From assembly GCA_020024325.1 (NCBI GenBank), contig JAHHTY010000037.1, positions 1-21,038 on the forward strand: DNA of 21,038 nucleotides, read 5' to 3'. A program made the translations under genes and the position numbers. Below, piece by piece: positions 5,732-13,925 of the stretch; the stretch's first letter is position 1; each line of letters opens with the position of its first letter. Origin of the DNA: Negativibacillus sp. GTDB taxonomy: Bacteria > Bacillota > Clostridia > Oscillospirales > Ruminococcaceae. The notes under the pieces are model-generated. The model was not told where the DNA came from. It saw only the letters and a program-made list of their open reading frames with translations, and ran no database searches.

Positions 5732-7104
5732 TATGTTTTATATTGTGAATCGGATTTAGCTTTTTGGTTTAAACGTCGTTCCCAACGATGGGTATGGTAC
5801 ATTCCCTGACCGACAACACAGGTCAACAGATTGCTGAGAACCATCGACCACCAAATTCCGGTAGGACCAAAACCTAAGAATCGGAATATGTAAATCATTG
5901 GAATACGGCAGCCCCATAAACGGAATACCGAAAGGAAAAGTGTGCTTGATGTGTGACCGGAACCATTGAAAACACCGTTGAGCAGGTTGTACCATCCCAT
6001 AAAGAAGGCGGTGGCAACCGAATAGAAGGTGTACTCGTTAGCTAGGGTTAATAGCTCCTGGGATGCGTCTTTTACAAATAATGGAATGATGAATGGAGAA
6101 CAAATCCAACCGAAAACAGTAATAACAAGAGAAATCCAGCTGCAAACAATCATGGCACGACGGAAACATTCTCTTGCACGTGGTATATCTCCTGCACCGA
6201 GGTTTTGACCGATGAATGCGGACAAAGCACCACCGATGGCGTTGACCGGAATGTAAAACAGGTTTGCAATTTTGCTGCCAAGACCATATGCGGACATGGC
6301 GATTGGACCATAGTAGATAATTGCTTTGTTCATAATAACAAACCCAAAGGCAGTAAAAAACTGTCCGATGGAGGCGGGAATGGTGACAACCATAATTTCA
6401 CGCACAGAACGCATATTCAGCGGATATTCCCGAATGCTGATGCAGCTTAATTTGGGGTCATGACGAATCTGCATTAGCATCAATGGCAATACCAGAACTT
6501 TAGAAAGAGTGGTAGCAATGGCAGCGCCAAAAGTTCCCATGCCAAAAACGAAAATAAAGATAGGGTCTAAAATCATATTCAATACAGCGGCAATGCTGTT
6601 TAATCGAACACCGCTTTTGCTGTCGCCGTTTGCCTGGCAGATAGAGTGAAACACAGACAGAAGAAACATTCCGATAAAGTCAAAAGAAATACCGAAAAGA
6701 TAATTGCGGCTGTCTTGATAAATTTCCTGCGGGGTATCTAACCATGCAAGCAGCCCGTCCATTGCAAAAATTGTTGCAAGGCTCATAACAGCACCGATAA
6801 TCAGTGACAGTGTCAGCAAATGGGTTGCAATTTCACTGGCTTTGTTGCGGTCAGAGGCGCCCACAGCCTGTGAAATTAACGCAAGTGCAGCAGCGCTTAA
6901 TCCGGCAGCAAATGCTACCGCACAGCTCATAATCGGGTTGACCAGTGATACCGCTCCTACCTGAAGCTCACCGATTTGCCCGACAAAAAAAGTGTCAACA
7001 ATGTTGTAAAAAGAGTTAATCAGATTTAAGAACATCAATGGAACTGCCATCTCAATCAAGCCTTTTACAATGTTCCCTTTTCTCAAGTCGGTTGTTTTTC
7101 CCAT
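5731..7104 (-). CDS. MATE family multidrug efflux transporter
   Basis: A 457-residue integral membrane protein of the MATE family, which exports cationic drugs or metabolites using a Na+ or H+ gradient. About twelve hydrophobic segments fill the length in two similar halves. The N-terminal half has the usual VPLMFLNLINSFYNIVDTFFVGQIG and the second half starts near IPASIGQFFTAFGFVIMNKAI with NLGAGDIPRARE in the loop; PxxxxNxxN-type and GxxxxxxxNPI-type motifs are visible (LVNPIMS, LNMILDPIFIF). The length is typical. GAAGGGAGAG sits just upstream of the start on the minus strand. It is transcribed away from the transglutaminase-like gene at 7416 across a 311-bp divergent region. No regulator gene is adjacent and the exported substrate is unknown. 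Confidence 0.93.
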   Translation of the reverse strand: MGKTTDLRKGNIVKGLIEMAVPLMFLNLINSFYNIVDTFFVGQIGELQVGAVSLVNPIMSCAVAFAAGLSAAALALISQAVGASDRNKASEIATHLLTLSLIIGAVMSLATIFAMDGLLAWLDTPQEIYQDSRNYLFGISFDFIGMFLLSVFHSICQANGDSKSGVRLNSIAAVLNMILDPIFIFVFGMGTFGAAIATTLSKVLVLPLMLMQIRHDPKLSCISIREYPLNMRSVREIMVVTIPASIGQFFTAFGFVIMNKAIIYYGPIAMSAYGLGSKIANLFYIPVNAIGGALSAFIGQNLGAGDIPRARECFRRAMIVCSWISLVITVFGWICSPFIIPLFVKDASQELLTLANEYTFYSVATAFFMGWYNLLNGVFNGSGHTSSTLFLSVFRLWGCRIPMIYIFRFLGFGPTGIWWSMVLSNLLTCVVGQGMYHTHRWERRLNQKAKSDSQYKT

Positions 7105-7197
7105 ATCCTTCTCTCCCTTCCTTGTGCCAATAGGATAGAATACTTTTGGTTTGACACATGGATATATTTTACCACCCTATCAGTATAAAGTACAGTA

Positions 7198-7226
7198 GTT
7201 TTATCACACTAACGTAAAATAGTCAA
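7198..7226 (-). promoter_or_regulatory. possible promoter of the MATE gene
   Basis: On the minus strand TTGACT (7221-7226) and TAAAAC (7198-7203) are 17 nt apart, matching consensus at 5/6 and 4/6. Start would be near 7191, about 85 nt before the ATG. A TATACT further on (minus strand, near 7185) lacks a -35 partner. Confidence 0.4.
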
Positions 7227-7276
7227 AACAAACAGAAAAATGAACTGTTAATTTTTGTAAACTGATATTATCTGCC

Positions 7277-7305
7277 TAGCCATGACAGAAAAATCATGGT
7301 ATACT
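7277..7305 (+). promoter_or_regulatory. promoter of the first transglutaminase-like gene with an operator-like palindrome in its spacer
   Basis: TAGCCA (7277-7282) and TATACT (7300-7305) have a 17-nt spacer; the -35 box is weak (4/6). An inverted repeat CCATGA (7280-7285), 8 nt, TCATGG (7294-7299) fills the space between the boxes and ends right at the -10 box, a usual place for a repressor or activator site. Confidence 0.45.
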
Positions 7306-7314
7306 TGTCAATAT

Positions 7315-7407
7315 CCGGCAAAGGTATTGACATAAAATAGACTGACAACTTGACCTTCCGGCATAAAATCAATACCGTTCCCGAATAGGGGGATACGGTA
7401 TGGGGGG
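7315..7407 (+). promoter_or_regulatory. structured leader with mutually exclusive hairpins, candidate RNA switch
   Basis: The 5' leader of the transglutaminase-like gene (start expected near 7312) holds three helices that share strands. A: CCGG 7315-7318 with CCGG 7358-7361 plus AAGGT 7321-7325 with ACCTT 7353-7357. B: GGTATTGA 7323-7330 with TCAATACC 7369-7376. C: ATACCGT 7372-7378 with ACGGTAT 7395-7401, helped by CCC/GGG inside. A and B share GGT; B and C share ATACC; A and C can coexist. Helix C ends at the base before the GGGGGG ribosome site (7402-7407), so the choice between B and A+C could set translation. I could not match it to c-di-GMP, purine, SAM or other riboswitch consensus sequences I remember. 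Confidence 0.5.
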
Positions 7408-7415
7408 AAATAGTT

Positions 7416-8306
7416 ATGAAAACAGGTAAAACAAAAAATTATGCAAAAATGATTCTGTGTGTTGTGCTGGCAGCGGCGACAGTTACCCTTTCTCCGATGG
7501 AGTGCAATGCGATGAAAGCAGAGCTGATAATGGAACAAAAATCGGCTGCAAAGACCTATCTCACACAGGAAGAAAAGCTGTATCGTGAAGTCAGCAAGGC
7601 GGTAAATGAGGGTCAAAAACAACTGGATTTTACCTTTAAGAATCCGGTAAAGGATAAAGAGCTCTTTATTGAAAAATGCAGACAGGCGATTTATCAGGTA
7701 CGCAGAGATTATCCCGAAAGTTTTTTGGATAATCACACTGATTTTGCTTATTACGGTGACCAAGACGGATACTTTCGAGTGGTATATTCCTTTCAATATT
7801 TGAACCTCACTGAAAAACAGAAACAGAAGTTGCTCCATGAAGTGGATTCCATTGTGCAAAAAGGGAAAGAAAGAACGAAAACACAGGTTGAGCTGCTGTG
7901 CTATTTTCAGGAAACAATCAGAAAGCGTGTTACCTATGATTCAAAAGCGGCAACGGGAACCTCGAATGATGACCCAACAGCATTTCATGCTTATGGTGCA
8001 CTGATGGAGGGAGAGGCAGTCTGCCAAGGATATGCCTATGCTTTTAAGATGTTGTGTGACAAGGCAAAAATTCCGTGCTGGATTGTTACAGGGTATTATA
8101 AAGAGCCTCACGCATGGAACTATGTTTTGCTTGACGGTAAATATTATCAGGTCGATATAACATGGGATGATGCAGAAAACCGTTCTTCTCATTCCGAATA
8201 TTTTTTAGCAGGAGAGAAATATTCTAAAGACTATACAATTGAGGATCACAGTGCTCCGGGTCCACTTGCGAAATCTTCTTATTTTTCAAAAGATTGCCGT
8301 CAGTAA
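7416..8306 (+). CDS. secreted transglutaminase-like (cysteine protease fold) protein
   Basis: A 296-residue protein with an N-terminal signal peptide: basic KTGKTKNYAK, a hydrophobic stretch ILCVVLAAATVTL, then a probable cleavage site near residue 30-33. The C-terminal half is a transglutaminase core with its catalytic triad: C203 in GEAVCQGYA, H232 in EPHAWNYV and D247 in YQVDITWDD. Proteins of this family in Firmicutes act outside the cell as proteases, peptide-bond formers or wall-modifying factors, and which applies cannot be told. The N-terminal region (about 35-150) has a charged helical segment and no motif I know. The GGGGGG site lies 8 nt before ATG 7416. A related protein is encoded at 14345 with the same order of signal peptide, unknown domain and triad. 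It may share a transcript with the peptidase gene 102 bases downstream, since no clear terminator lies between. Confidence 0.88.
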   Translation: MKTGKTKNYAKMILCVVLAAATVTLSPMECNAMKAELIMEQKSAAKTYLTQEEKLYREVSKAVNEGQKQLDFTFKNPVKDKELFIEKCRQAIYQVRRDYPESFLDNHTDFAYYGDQDGYFRVVYSFQYLNLTEKQKQKLLHEVDSIVQKGKERTKTQVELLCYFQETIRKRVTYDSKAATGTSNDDPTAFHAYGALMEGEAVCQGYAYAFKMLCDKAKIPCWIVTGYYKEPHAWNYVLLDGKYYQVDITWDDAENRSSHSEYFLAGEKYSKDYTIEDHSAPGPLAKSSYFSKDCRQ

Positions 8307-8408
8307 AAAAGATTCTAAAATTGTAAAAGGCTTTCCGATTCTCTTTTGTAAAAATCTAAATATCTGAAAGGGAAATCTATCAACAGACAAAAAGTGAGGT
8401 TTGGATCA

Positions 8409-9473
8409 ATGAAACAAAGTCGAATCAGAGATTATGGAATTACAGTCGGTGAGCTGCCATGTGGAAAATATAATAAACTCACAGATGTCAAGGGAGTTCG
8501 TGTCGGGCACTGTACCATTGATAGCAGTGAGCACAAGACAGGAGTAACGGTCGTTTTACCATGCGAGGACAATATTTTTGCAAATAAAATGCTGGCATCG
8601 GGATTTGTGTGGAATGGTTTTGGAAAAACAACAGGTCTTGTCCAGATTCAGGAACTTGGCACACTGGAAACACCGATTGTTTTGACAAATACACTAAATG
8701 TCGGCTTGATGCAGGACGCACTAGTAGAATATATGGTTCGCCGATGTCAGCAAGATCATGTACCGATGAAGAGCCTTAACACTGTAGTGTGTGAATGTAA
8801 CGACAGCTTTTTAAATAATATCAGCTGCCGTGCTGTACAAGAGGAGCATCTGTTCAAAGCGATTCAAACAGCGGAACAAGATTTTGTGTTGGGAGATGTG
8901 GGAGCAGGTAAAGGAACGGTTTGTCACGGATTAAAGGGTGGAATCGGTTCTGCATCGCGTATGATCGAGATTGACGGAAAACAATATACTATGGGTCTTA
9001 TGGTGCAGTCTAATCACGGCAGACTTGCTGATTTGACGGTAGCGGGGAAAAATATCGGAAAAACTATTGCCGAGCTTGCGTCAGAACCAAAGGGAGAGTC
9101 GGATAAGGGAAGTATTATCATGATTGCAGCAACAGACCTGCCGGTCAGTGAACGTCAGTTAGAACGAATTTTAAAACGTGCCAGTGTTGGTTTAGCCCGC
9201 CTGGGCAGTTATGTCGGACATGGCAGCGGTGAAATTATGATTGGTTTTTCTACAGCCGGTCGTATTGCATATAATGAAGAACATCTAAAAGAGATACAGG
9301 TGATTCCCGAAGGTAAAATTGACCTTGCATTTCGTGCAATTGCAGAGTGTGCAGAGGAAGCTGTTTTAGATAGTATGTGCTGTGCAAAAGCAGTAACAGG
9401 CTTTGAAGGACACCATGTCAACAGTCTGGCTGATTGGTTAAAGGAACCAGAAGTATCACAGATGCTCTGTTAA
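8409..9473 (+). CDS. P1 family peptidase (DmpA/BapA-like, peptidase family S58)
   Basis: A 354-residue N-terminal-nucleophile aminopeptidase of the DmpA family, which removes N-terminal residues from small peptides or amides, including D- or beta-amino acids in some members. Such enzymes cut themselves at a Gly-Ser bond; here G234-S235 in ESDKGSIIMIAATDLP is at the expected place before the conserved ATD segment, so Ser 235 would be the nucleophile. The N-terminal ITVGELPCGKYNKLTDVKGV and VGHCTI and the glycine-rich GDVGAGKGTVCHGLKGGIG are typical. I prefer ATG 8409: GAGG (8396-8399) then sits 9 nt upstream, whereas the GTG at 8394 would begin inside that site. No signal peptide, so it is cytoplasmic. 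It has its own terminator. Confidence 0.92.
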   Translation: MKQSRIRDYGITVGELPCGKYNKLTDVKGVRVGHCTIDSSEHKTGVTVVLPCEDNIFANKMLASGFVWNGFGKTTGLVQIQELGTLETPIVLTNTLNVGLMQDALVEYMVRRCQQDHVPMKSLNTVVCECNDSFLNNISCRAVQEEHLFKAIQTAEQDFVLGDVGAGKGTVCHGLKGGIGSASRMIEIDGKQYTMGLMVQSNHGRLADLTVAGKNIGKTIAELASEPKGESDKGSIIMIAATDLPVSERQLERILKRASVGLARLGSYVGHGSGEIMIGFSTAGRIAYNEEHLKEIQVIPEGKIDLAFRAIAECAEEAVLDSMCCAKAVTGFEGHHVNSLADWLKEPEVSQMLC

Positions 9474-9479
9474 AAAAAT

Positions 9480-9512
9480 AAACAGGAAGGGATTGATTCC
9501 CTTCCTGTTTTT
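9480..9512 (+). terminator. terminator of the P1 peptidase gene
   Basis: A perfect 13-bp stem (9480-9492 with 9498-9510) with loop TTGAT continues into T residues, seven bases after the stop codon. Confidence 0.92.
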
Positions 9513-9559
9513 CATAACCCAAAATTTATAAAAGATTCTAGGATTTAAAGCTTTTTTAG

Positions 9560-9568
9560 TGCTATAAT
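9560..9568 (+). promoter_or_regulatory. extended -10 promoter of the ABC transporter operon
   Basis: TGCTATAAT gives a perfect -10 box (9563-9568) with the TGn extension at 9560-9562. No good -35 box stands 16-18 nt upstream, as is common for extended -10 promoters. Start would be near 9575, 42 nt before the ATG. Confidence 0.6.
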
Positions 9569-9616
9569 AAAAATAGGAATATAATTTTGAAAAACAGTAA
9601 AAAAGGAGGGATTCAA

Positions 9617-10318
9617 ATGGCGTTTGTCGAGTTCCATGATGTCAAGAAAACATACCATACCGGCGAGGTAGAAATCAATGCTTTGCGTGATGTCAATTTT
9701 CAGGTGGAAAAAGGAGAATTTTGTGTGGTGGTCGGAGCTTCGGGAGCAGGCAAGACCACGATACTGAATATTTTAGGCGGAATGGATACCCTTAGCGAAG
9801 GCTCTGTTTGGCTGGACGGAAAGGAAATTTCTTCTTATACTAAAAGACAGCTAACAGAGTACCGTCGTTTTGATATTGGTTTTGTTTTCCAGTTTTATAA
9901 TCTGGTGCAGAATCTAACAGCTTTAGAAAATGTAGAGCTTGCAGCTCAAATTTGTAAGAACCCTTTACCGGCAGCTTCGGTGTTGGAAGCAGTGGGGTTG
10001 AAAGAAAGAATGGGAAACTTTCCGGCACAGCTTTCGGGAGGTGAACAACAAAGGGTGGCAATTGCAAGAGCACTGGCAAAAAATCCAAAGCTGCTGTTAT
10101 GTGATGAGCCGACCGGTGCGTTGGATTATAATACAGGAAAAGCGGTTCTAAAACTTCTTCAGGATACCTGCCGACAAAGCGGAGTAACCGTTATTGTTAT
10201 CACCCACAATCAGGCTTTGACAGCAATGGCTGATCGAATTATTACTGTAAAAAGCGGCACAGTGGTCAGTGAAGAAAAAAATATCAACATTATTCCGGTA
10301 GAACAGTTGGAATGGTAG
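9617..10318 (+). CDS. ABC transporter ATP-binding protein (MacB/LolD type)
   Basis: The cytoplasmic ATPase that drives the FtsX-like permease encoded 30 nt downstream. The 233-residue protein has all ABC motifs: Walker A GASGAGKT (40-47), Q-loop Q92 in FVFQFYNL, signature LSGGEQQ (139-145), Walker B LLLCDEP (159-165), D-loop GALD and H-loop H197 in ITHN. FVFQFYNLVQNLTALENV and DEPTGALD are typical of the MacB/LolD/FtsE group rather than of importers. ATG 9617 is preferred to the upstream TTG 9587 because AGGAGGG (9604-9610) lies 6 nt before it. As a mechanotransmission-type ABC system it is expected to act on lipids, peptides or envelope proteins and not to import nutrients. No two-component system or TetR gene is next to it. 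Confidence 0.95.
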   Translation: MAFVEFHDVKKTYHTGEVEINALRDVNFQVEKGEFCVVVGASGAGKTTILNILGGMDTLSEGSVWLDGKEISSYTKRQLTEYRRFDIGFVFQFYNLVQNLTALENVELAAQICKNPLPAASVLEAVGLKERMGNFPAQLSGGEQQRVAIARALAKNPKLLLCDEPTGALDYNTGKAVLKLLQDTCRQSGVTVIVITHNQALTAMADRIITVKSGTVVSEEKNINIIPVEQLEW

Positions 10319-10348
10319 CCTGAACAGCCGGGGAAAGGGAGATGAAGG

Positions 10349-13300
10349 ATGAAATCCTCTATGGGGAAAACAACTCTCAGGGAAATTCAGCAGAGTTTCG
10401 GAAGATATTTTGCGATCCTTGCGATTGTAGCATTAGGAGTTGGTTTGTTCTCCGGATTAAAGGTCACAAAGCAGGCAATGTTAAAAAGTGCCCAGCAATA
10501 TTTTGAACAAACACAGATGTATGATGTTCGTTTGCTTTCGACAATTGGATTTGATACCGATGCGGCAAAACAGCTTTCCCGAAAAGAAAGGGTGTTGGCA
10601 GCACAGGGGGCAGTTTCCACCGATGCTTTGATGATGGACCGGGAAGGCAAAGAAACAGTGCTGAAAATTCACAGTCTGACAGATGAACAAAATCTTCCGA
10701 TTTTAGTAACAGGGCGTATGCCAAAATTAGATAATGAGTGCGTGGTAGATGCACTGGCATTTTCTGAAAATAGTATTGGAACCACGCTGACCGTTTCCGA
10801 AAACAACGACGAGGATACCGAAGATATGTTTGCACAAAAAACATTCCGAATTGTGGGAACAATCAATTCGTCCTACTATGCAAACTATGAAAGAGGCACC
10901 ACCTCGCTGGGTAACGGAATGATTCGGGGATTTATGTTTGTCCCGAAAGCTGCCTTTGATTGCGATTATGATACCGAAATTTTTCTTCGGTTAAATACAA
11001 ACGGTGCAGCAATTTACACCGACGAATATAATGATTCTGTGGATGATGCAGAAAAATGGCTGGAAAGTTTTGCACAGGAAAAGGCAGATGAACGCTATAA
11101 TCGTTTGAAATCGGAAGGAGAACAGCAATTATATTTATCTGAGCAGATATTAAAAAACGAAACTCAAAAGGGAGAAATTGAGCTAAACCATGCAAAGAAG
11201 GAGTTAGAACAGGCTGAGCGTGATATTCTCAATGGCAGGATTCAGTTTCAAAACGGGCAAGCTCAGCTTCAAAGCGGGAAGTCACAGCTACGGCTTCAGG
11301 AGCAGCAGCTCCGAGAACAGCAAAATGACTTGATTTTAAAAAAGCAACAGGTGCTGAACGCTCTAAGTCAGATTGCTTCCACAAAGTCAGCTTATATAAA
11401 TTATCCATCCATGCAAGCACAGCTCCGGCTTCAGGAACAGCAGCTCCGAACAAATCTAACAGAGATTGAGTCGGGGCTTGCTCAAATTGAGCAGGGTTTG
11501 CAGCAGATTCAAAGTAAGAAAAATGAGATTATATTGAAAGAAGCTCAGCTGAGGGATACATCAATACAGCTGGATGCAGCAAAACGAGAATATGATGCAG
11601 GAAATAGGTCTTATAGTGATGGAAAAAAGGAGCTGGACGACAGCACTGAAGATGCACAACAAGAGCTTGATGATGCAAGAGAGGAAATTGATAAGTTAAA
11701 ACGCCCCGATGTTTATGTGCTGGATAGAAATACCAACATCGGCTATGTAAGCTTCGAAAATGATTCCTCGATTGTAGACGGAATTGCAAATGTTTTTCCG
11801 GTATTCTTCTTTTTGGTAGCGGCATTGGTATGTATTACCACCATGAACCGCATGGTTGAAGAACAGCGAACACAAATCGGTGTTTTAAAGGCACTGGGAC
11901 ATAGTGAAGGCAGTATCATGGGGAAATATCTTTTTTATTCGGGCAGTGCCGCAGGGCTGGGGTGTTTAATTGGCTTTTTTGGCGGTTCGGTGTTGTTCCC
12001 GTTTGTTATCTGGAAAGCGTATGGAATTATGTATACAATGGGAAAAATGAGTTTCGTTTATGATTGGAATCTTGCATTGATCTCCTTTATTGCATCAATG
12101 CTTTGTTCTATAGGAACGACCTATTTCAGTTGTCGCTATGAGTTAGCCAGTGTTCCGGCTCAGTTAATGAGACCAAAAGCTCCGAAAAGCGGAAAGCGTA
12201 TCTTGCTGGAACGCATCCCGTTTTTGTGGAATAACCTTTCCTTTTTGGTTAAGGTTTCGGTGCGTAACGTGCTGCGGTATAAAAAACGTTTCTTTATGAT
12301 GGTCATTGGTATCGGAGGATGTACAGCACTTTTGGTAACAGGTTATGGGGTGAAAGATTCGATTGCAGACATTGCGTATCAGCAGTTTGGAGAGATTCAA
12401 ACCTATGGCATGAGTGCCCTGCTGAATGAGGATGTTTCACAGTCGGAATGGGAGGAAGTGGAGAAGTATCTTCATAAGGAAACCTCCGGTTACACAAGAG
12501 CACAGGAGAGGTCAATGGATGTTGCCCTTGAGCAGGGGAAAAGCAAACCGATTACAGTGGTTATTCCGGAAGATGCTTCTGAGATTACAAAATACTGGAA
12601 ACTGCATACAGAAGATGGGGAAGAAATTCCTTATCCTAAAGATGGGGAAGCAGTGTTGAATTACGAATTTGCCCATCGTAACGGAATAAAACTTGATGAT
12701 TTGATTACAGTTTCCGATGAAGACGGAAATGAGATGAGGCTTCGGGTAAAAGGATTAAGCCAAAACTTTATCTATAATTATCTTTATACTTCGGCAGGAA
12801 GCTGGGAAAGTCAAACAGAACAAAAGGCAGATTTTAGAAGTATTTACATTAACAGCGAAAATGTTGTGGATGAACATTTTCTGCTCACCCGTTTGATGAA
12901 TTTTGATGCAGTCAGCAGTGTTGCGGTAAATGCAGATACGCTGGATAAATTTAACAGTATGATGGCAAGCATGGATTACATTGTCGCATTGATTATTATT
13001 TGTGCAGGTTCTCTTGCGTTTATCGTGCTTTATAATTTGACAAACATCAATATTACCGAAAGAATTCGAGAAATTGCCACTATTAAGGTGTTGGGATTTT
13101 ATCCCAACGAAACGGCAGCTTATGTTTTCAGAGAGAATATTTTCCTGACAGCAATCGGTGCATTGGTAGGTGTATTTTTAGGCAGATGGCTGCATTGGTT
13201 TGTTATGGAGCAAATCAACATTGATATGGTTTCCTTTGCTCAAATCATTAAACCGCAAAGTTATTTATACAGTGTGGTGCTTACCTTTGTATTTGCCTGC

Positions 13301-13372
13301 GTTGTAAATGCGGTGATGTTTGTTAAATTGGAACATATCAATATGGCAGAGTCTTTAAAATCGGTAGAATAA
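10349..13372 (+). CDS. FtsX/MacB-like ABC permease with an extracytoplasmic coiled coil
   Basis: A 1007-residue membrane protein made of two FtsX modules. TM1 lies near residues 17-38 (RYFAILAIVALGVGLFSGLK), followed by a large outside domain. That domain holds a long Gln/Glu/Lys-rich coiled coil about from 246 to 450 (repeated LRLQEQQLR, ERDILNGRIQFQNG). TM2-TM4 follow near 474-499, 526-554 and 573-595, then TM5 near 647-667, a second outside domain to about 870, and TM6-TM8 near 874-897, 930-952 and 971-994. The loop after TM2 (EEQRTQIGVLKALG) and after TM6 (ERIREIATIKVLGF) are the paired FtsX coupling motifs. It forms the membrane part of the ABC system with the ATPase upstream. The coiled coil could span the thick wall or bind a partner hydrolase, as FtsX does with PcsB or CwlO; that comparison is inference. 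AAGGGAG precedes ATG 10349. Confidence 0.93.
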   Translation: MKSSMGKTTLREIQQSFGRYFAILAIVALGVGLFSGLKVTKQAMLKSAQQYFEQTQMYDVRLLSTIGFDTDAAKQLSRKERVLAAQGAVSTDALMMDREGKETVLKIHSLTDEQNLPILVTGRMPKLDNECVVDALAFSENSIGTTLTVSENNDEDTEDMFAQKTFRIVGTINSSYYANYERGTTSLGNGMIRGFMFVPKAAFDCDYDTEIFLRLNTNGAAIYTDEYNDSVDDAEKWLESFAQEKADERYNRLKSEGEQQLYLSEQILKNETQKGEIELNHAKKELEQAERDILNGRIQFQNGQAQLQSGKSQLRLQEQQLREQQNDLILKKQQVLNALSQIASTKSAYINYPSMQAQLRLQEQQLRTNLTEIESGLAQIEQGLQQIQSKKNEIILKEAQLRDTSIQLDAAKREYDAGNRSYSDGKKELDDSTEDAQQELDDAREEIDKLKRPDVYVLDRNTNIGYVSFENDSSIVDGIANVFPVFFFLVAALVCITTMNRMVEEQRTQIGVLKALGHSEGSIMGKYLFYSGSAAGLGCLIGFFGGSVLFPFVIWKAYGIMYTMGKMSFVYDWNLALISFIASMLCSIGTTYFSCRYELASVPAQLMRPKAPKSGKRILLERIPFLWNNLSFLVKVSVRNVLRYKKRFFMMVIGIGGCTALLVTGYGVKDSIADIAYQQFGEIQTYGMSALLNEDVSQSEWEEVEKYLHKETSGYTRAQERSMDVALEQGKSKPITVVIPEDASEITKYWKLHTEDGEEIPYPKDGEAVLNYEFAHRNGIKLDDLITVSDEDGNEMRLRVKGLSQNFIYNYLYTSAGSWESQTEQKADFRSIYINSENVVDEHFLLTRLMNFDAVSSVAVNADTLDKFNSMMASMDYIVALIIICAGSLAFIVLYNLTNINITERIREIATIKVLGFYPNETAAYVFRENIFLTAIGALVGVFLGRWLHWFVMEQINIDMVSFAQIIKPQSYLYSVVLTFVFACVVNAVMFVKLEHINMAESLKSVE
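11284..11449 (+). repeat. direct repeat inside the permease coiled coil
   Basis: Two 31-nt copies, 11284-11314 and 11419-11449, differ at only two bases and lie exactly 135 nt (45 codons) apart. Each encodes QLRLQEQQLR. The near-identity at the DNA level, including silent positions, points to a recent duplication of a 45-codon coiled-coil unit or conversion between copies, and gives a site where length may vary between strains. Confidence 0.85.
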
Positions 13373-13380
13373 AAAAGTGA

Positions 13381-13418
13381 AAAACATCGGTTCATTTTAT
13401 GAACCGATGTTTTTTGTG
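13381..13418. terminator. bidirectional terminator between the permease and YccF genes
   Basis: A perfect 15-bp stem (13381-13395 with 13399-13413) with loop TTT, A-run before and T-run after, separates the convergent permease and YccF genes. Confidence 0.92.
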
Positions 13419-13438
13419 TGGTGAGAGATTTTCAACAG

Positions 13439-13804
13439 TTAGGAAATAGCAACATCAGATCCAAACGGTGTCAAAGCAAGATGGGCAAATTTAAAGCACT
13501 GAATTCCAAAAGGAATACCAACAATTGTCAAACAGAATAAAAGACCATGTAGGGCAGCAGAAATTGCAAGTCCCAGCCCACCAAAAACAAGCCATAGAAG
13601 ATTCATCAAAAGAGATGGTGCACCGCCGCCATAAACAATCATTTTTCCAAACGGGAAAAGAACCAGTCGGGCAAATTTAAAGCACTGTAATCCAACAGGG
13701 ATACCAACAATGGTGATACACCACAGTAAACCAATCAAAAACCAACCAAGCCCCATCCATAATCCACCCAAAATAAACCAAAGAATATTACCGATTATTT
13801 TCAT
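13439..13804 (-). CDS. YccF domain-containing membrane protein
   Basis: A 121-residue integral membrane protein with the YccF domain (formerly DUF307) in two copies: LWCITIVGIPVGLQCFKFARLVLFPFG and LFCLTIVGIPFGIQCFKFAHLALTPFG in the two halves, each after a hydrophobic helix. The family is widespread in bacteria and its function is not known; it has been linked to membranes by topology only. The length is complete for a two-domain member. AAGGAG lies 11 nt before the start on the minus strand, somewhat far. It is transcribed alone, divergently from the second transglutaminase-like gene across 540 bp. Confidence 0.93.
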   Translation of the reverse strand: MKIIGNILWFILGGLWMGLGWFLIGLLWCITIVGIPVGLQCFKFARLVLFPFGKMIVYGGGAPSLLMNLLWLVFGGLGLAISAALHGLLFCLTIVGIPFGIQCFKFAHLALTPFGSDVAIS

Positions 13805-13845
13805 GTTTTTCCAGTCTCCTTTTTAATTTGAATTCATTTCCTGAT

Positions 13846-13925
13846 GGGTGAGAGCAATAATACAACTTAAATTATCCTAATAAATTTTATGATTTGTATT
13901 GTATCATAACTTTGCTCTCTCACCC
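13846..13925. repeat. 80-nt imperfect palindrome with an inner hairpin
   Basis: GGGTGAGAGCAA (13846-13857) is matched by TTGCTCTCTCACCC (13912-13925), the arms differing only by a 2-nt TC insertion. Inside, TTATGAT (13887-13893) pairs with ATCATAA (13903-13909). The flanks CTGAT and AATCTG show no clear target duplication. It could be a small non-autonomous mobile element (MITE-like), a regulatory hairpin or both; copies elsewhere in the genome would decide. Confidence 0.6.

Noticed and set aside
7312..7415. c-di-GMP or other known riboswitch upstream of the transglutaminase-like gene
   Set aside because: I could not find the conserved core bases of the GEMM-I motif or of the other riboswitch classes I remember.
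7308..7859. 183-codon minus-strand ORF over the leader and first part of the transglutaminase-like gene
   Set aside because: Antisense shadow of a gene with a signal peptide and full triad; no family features.
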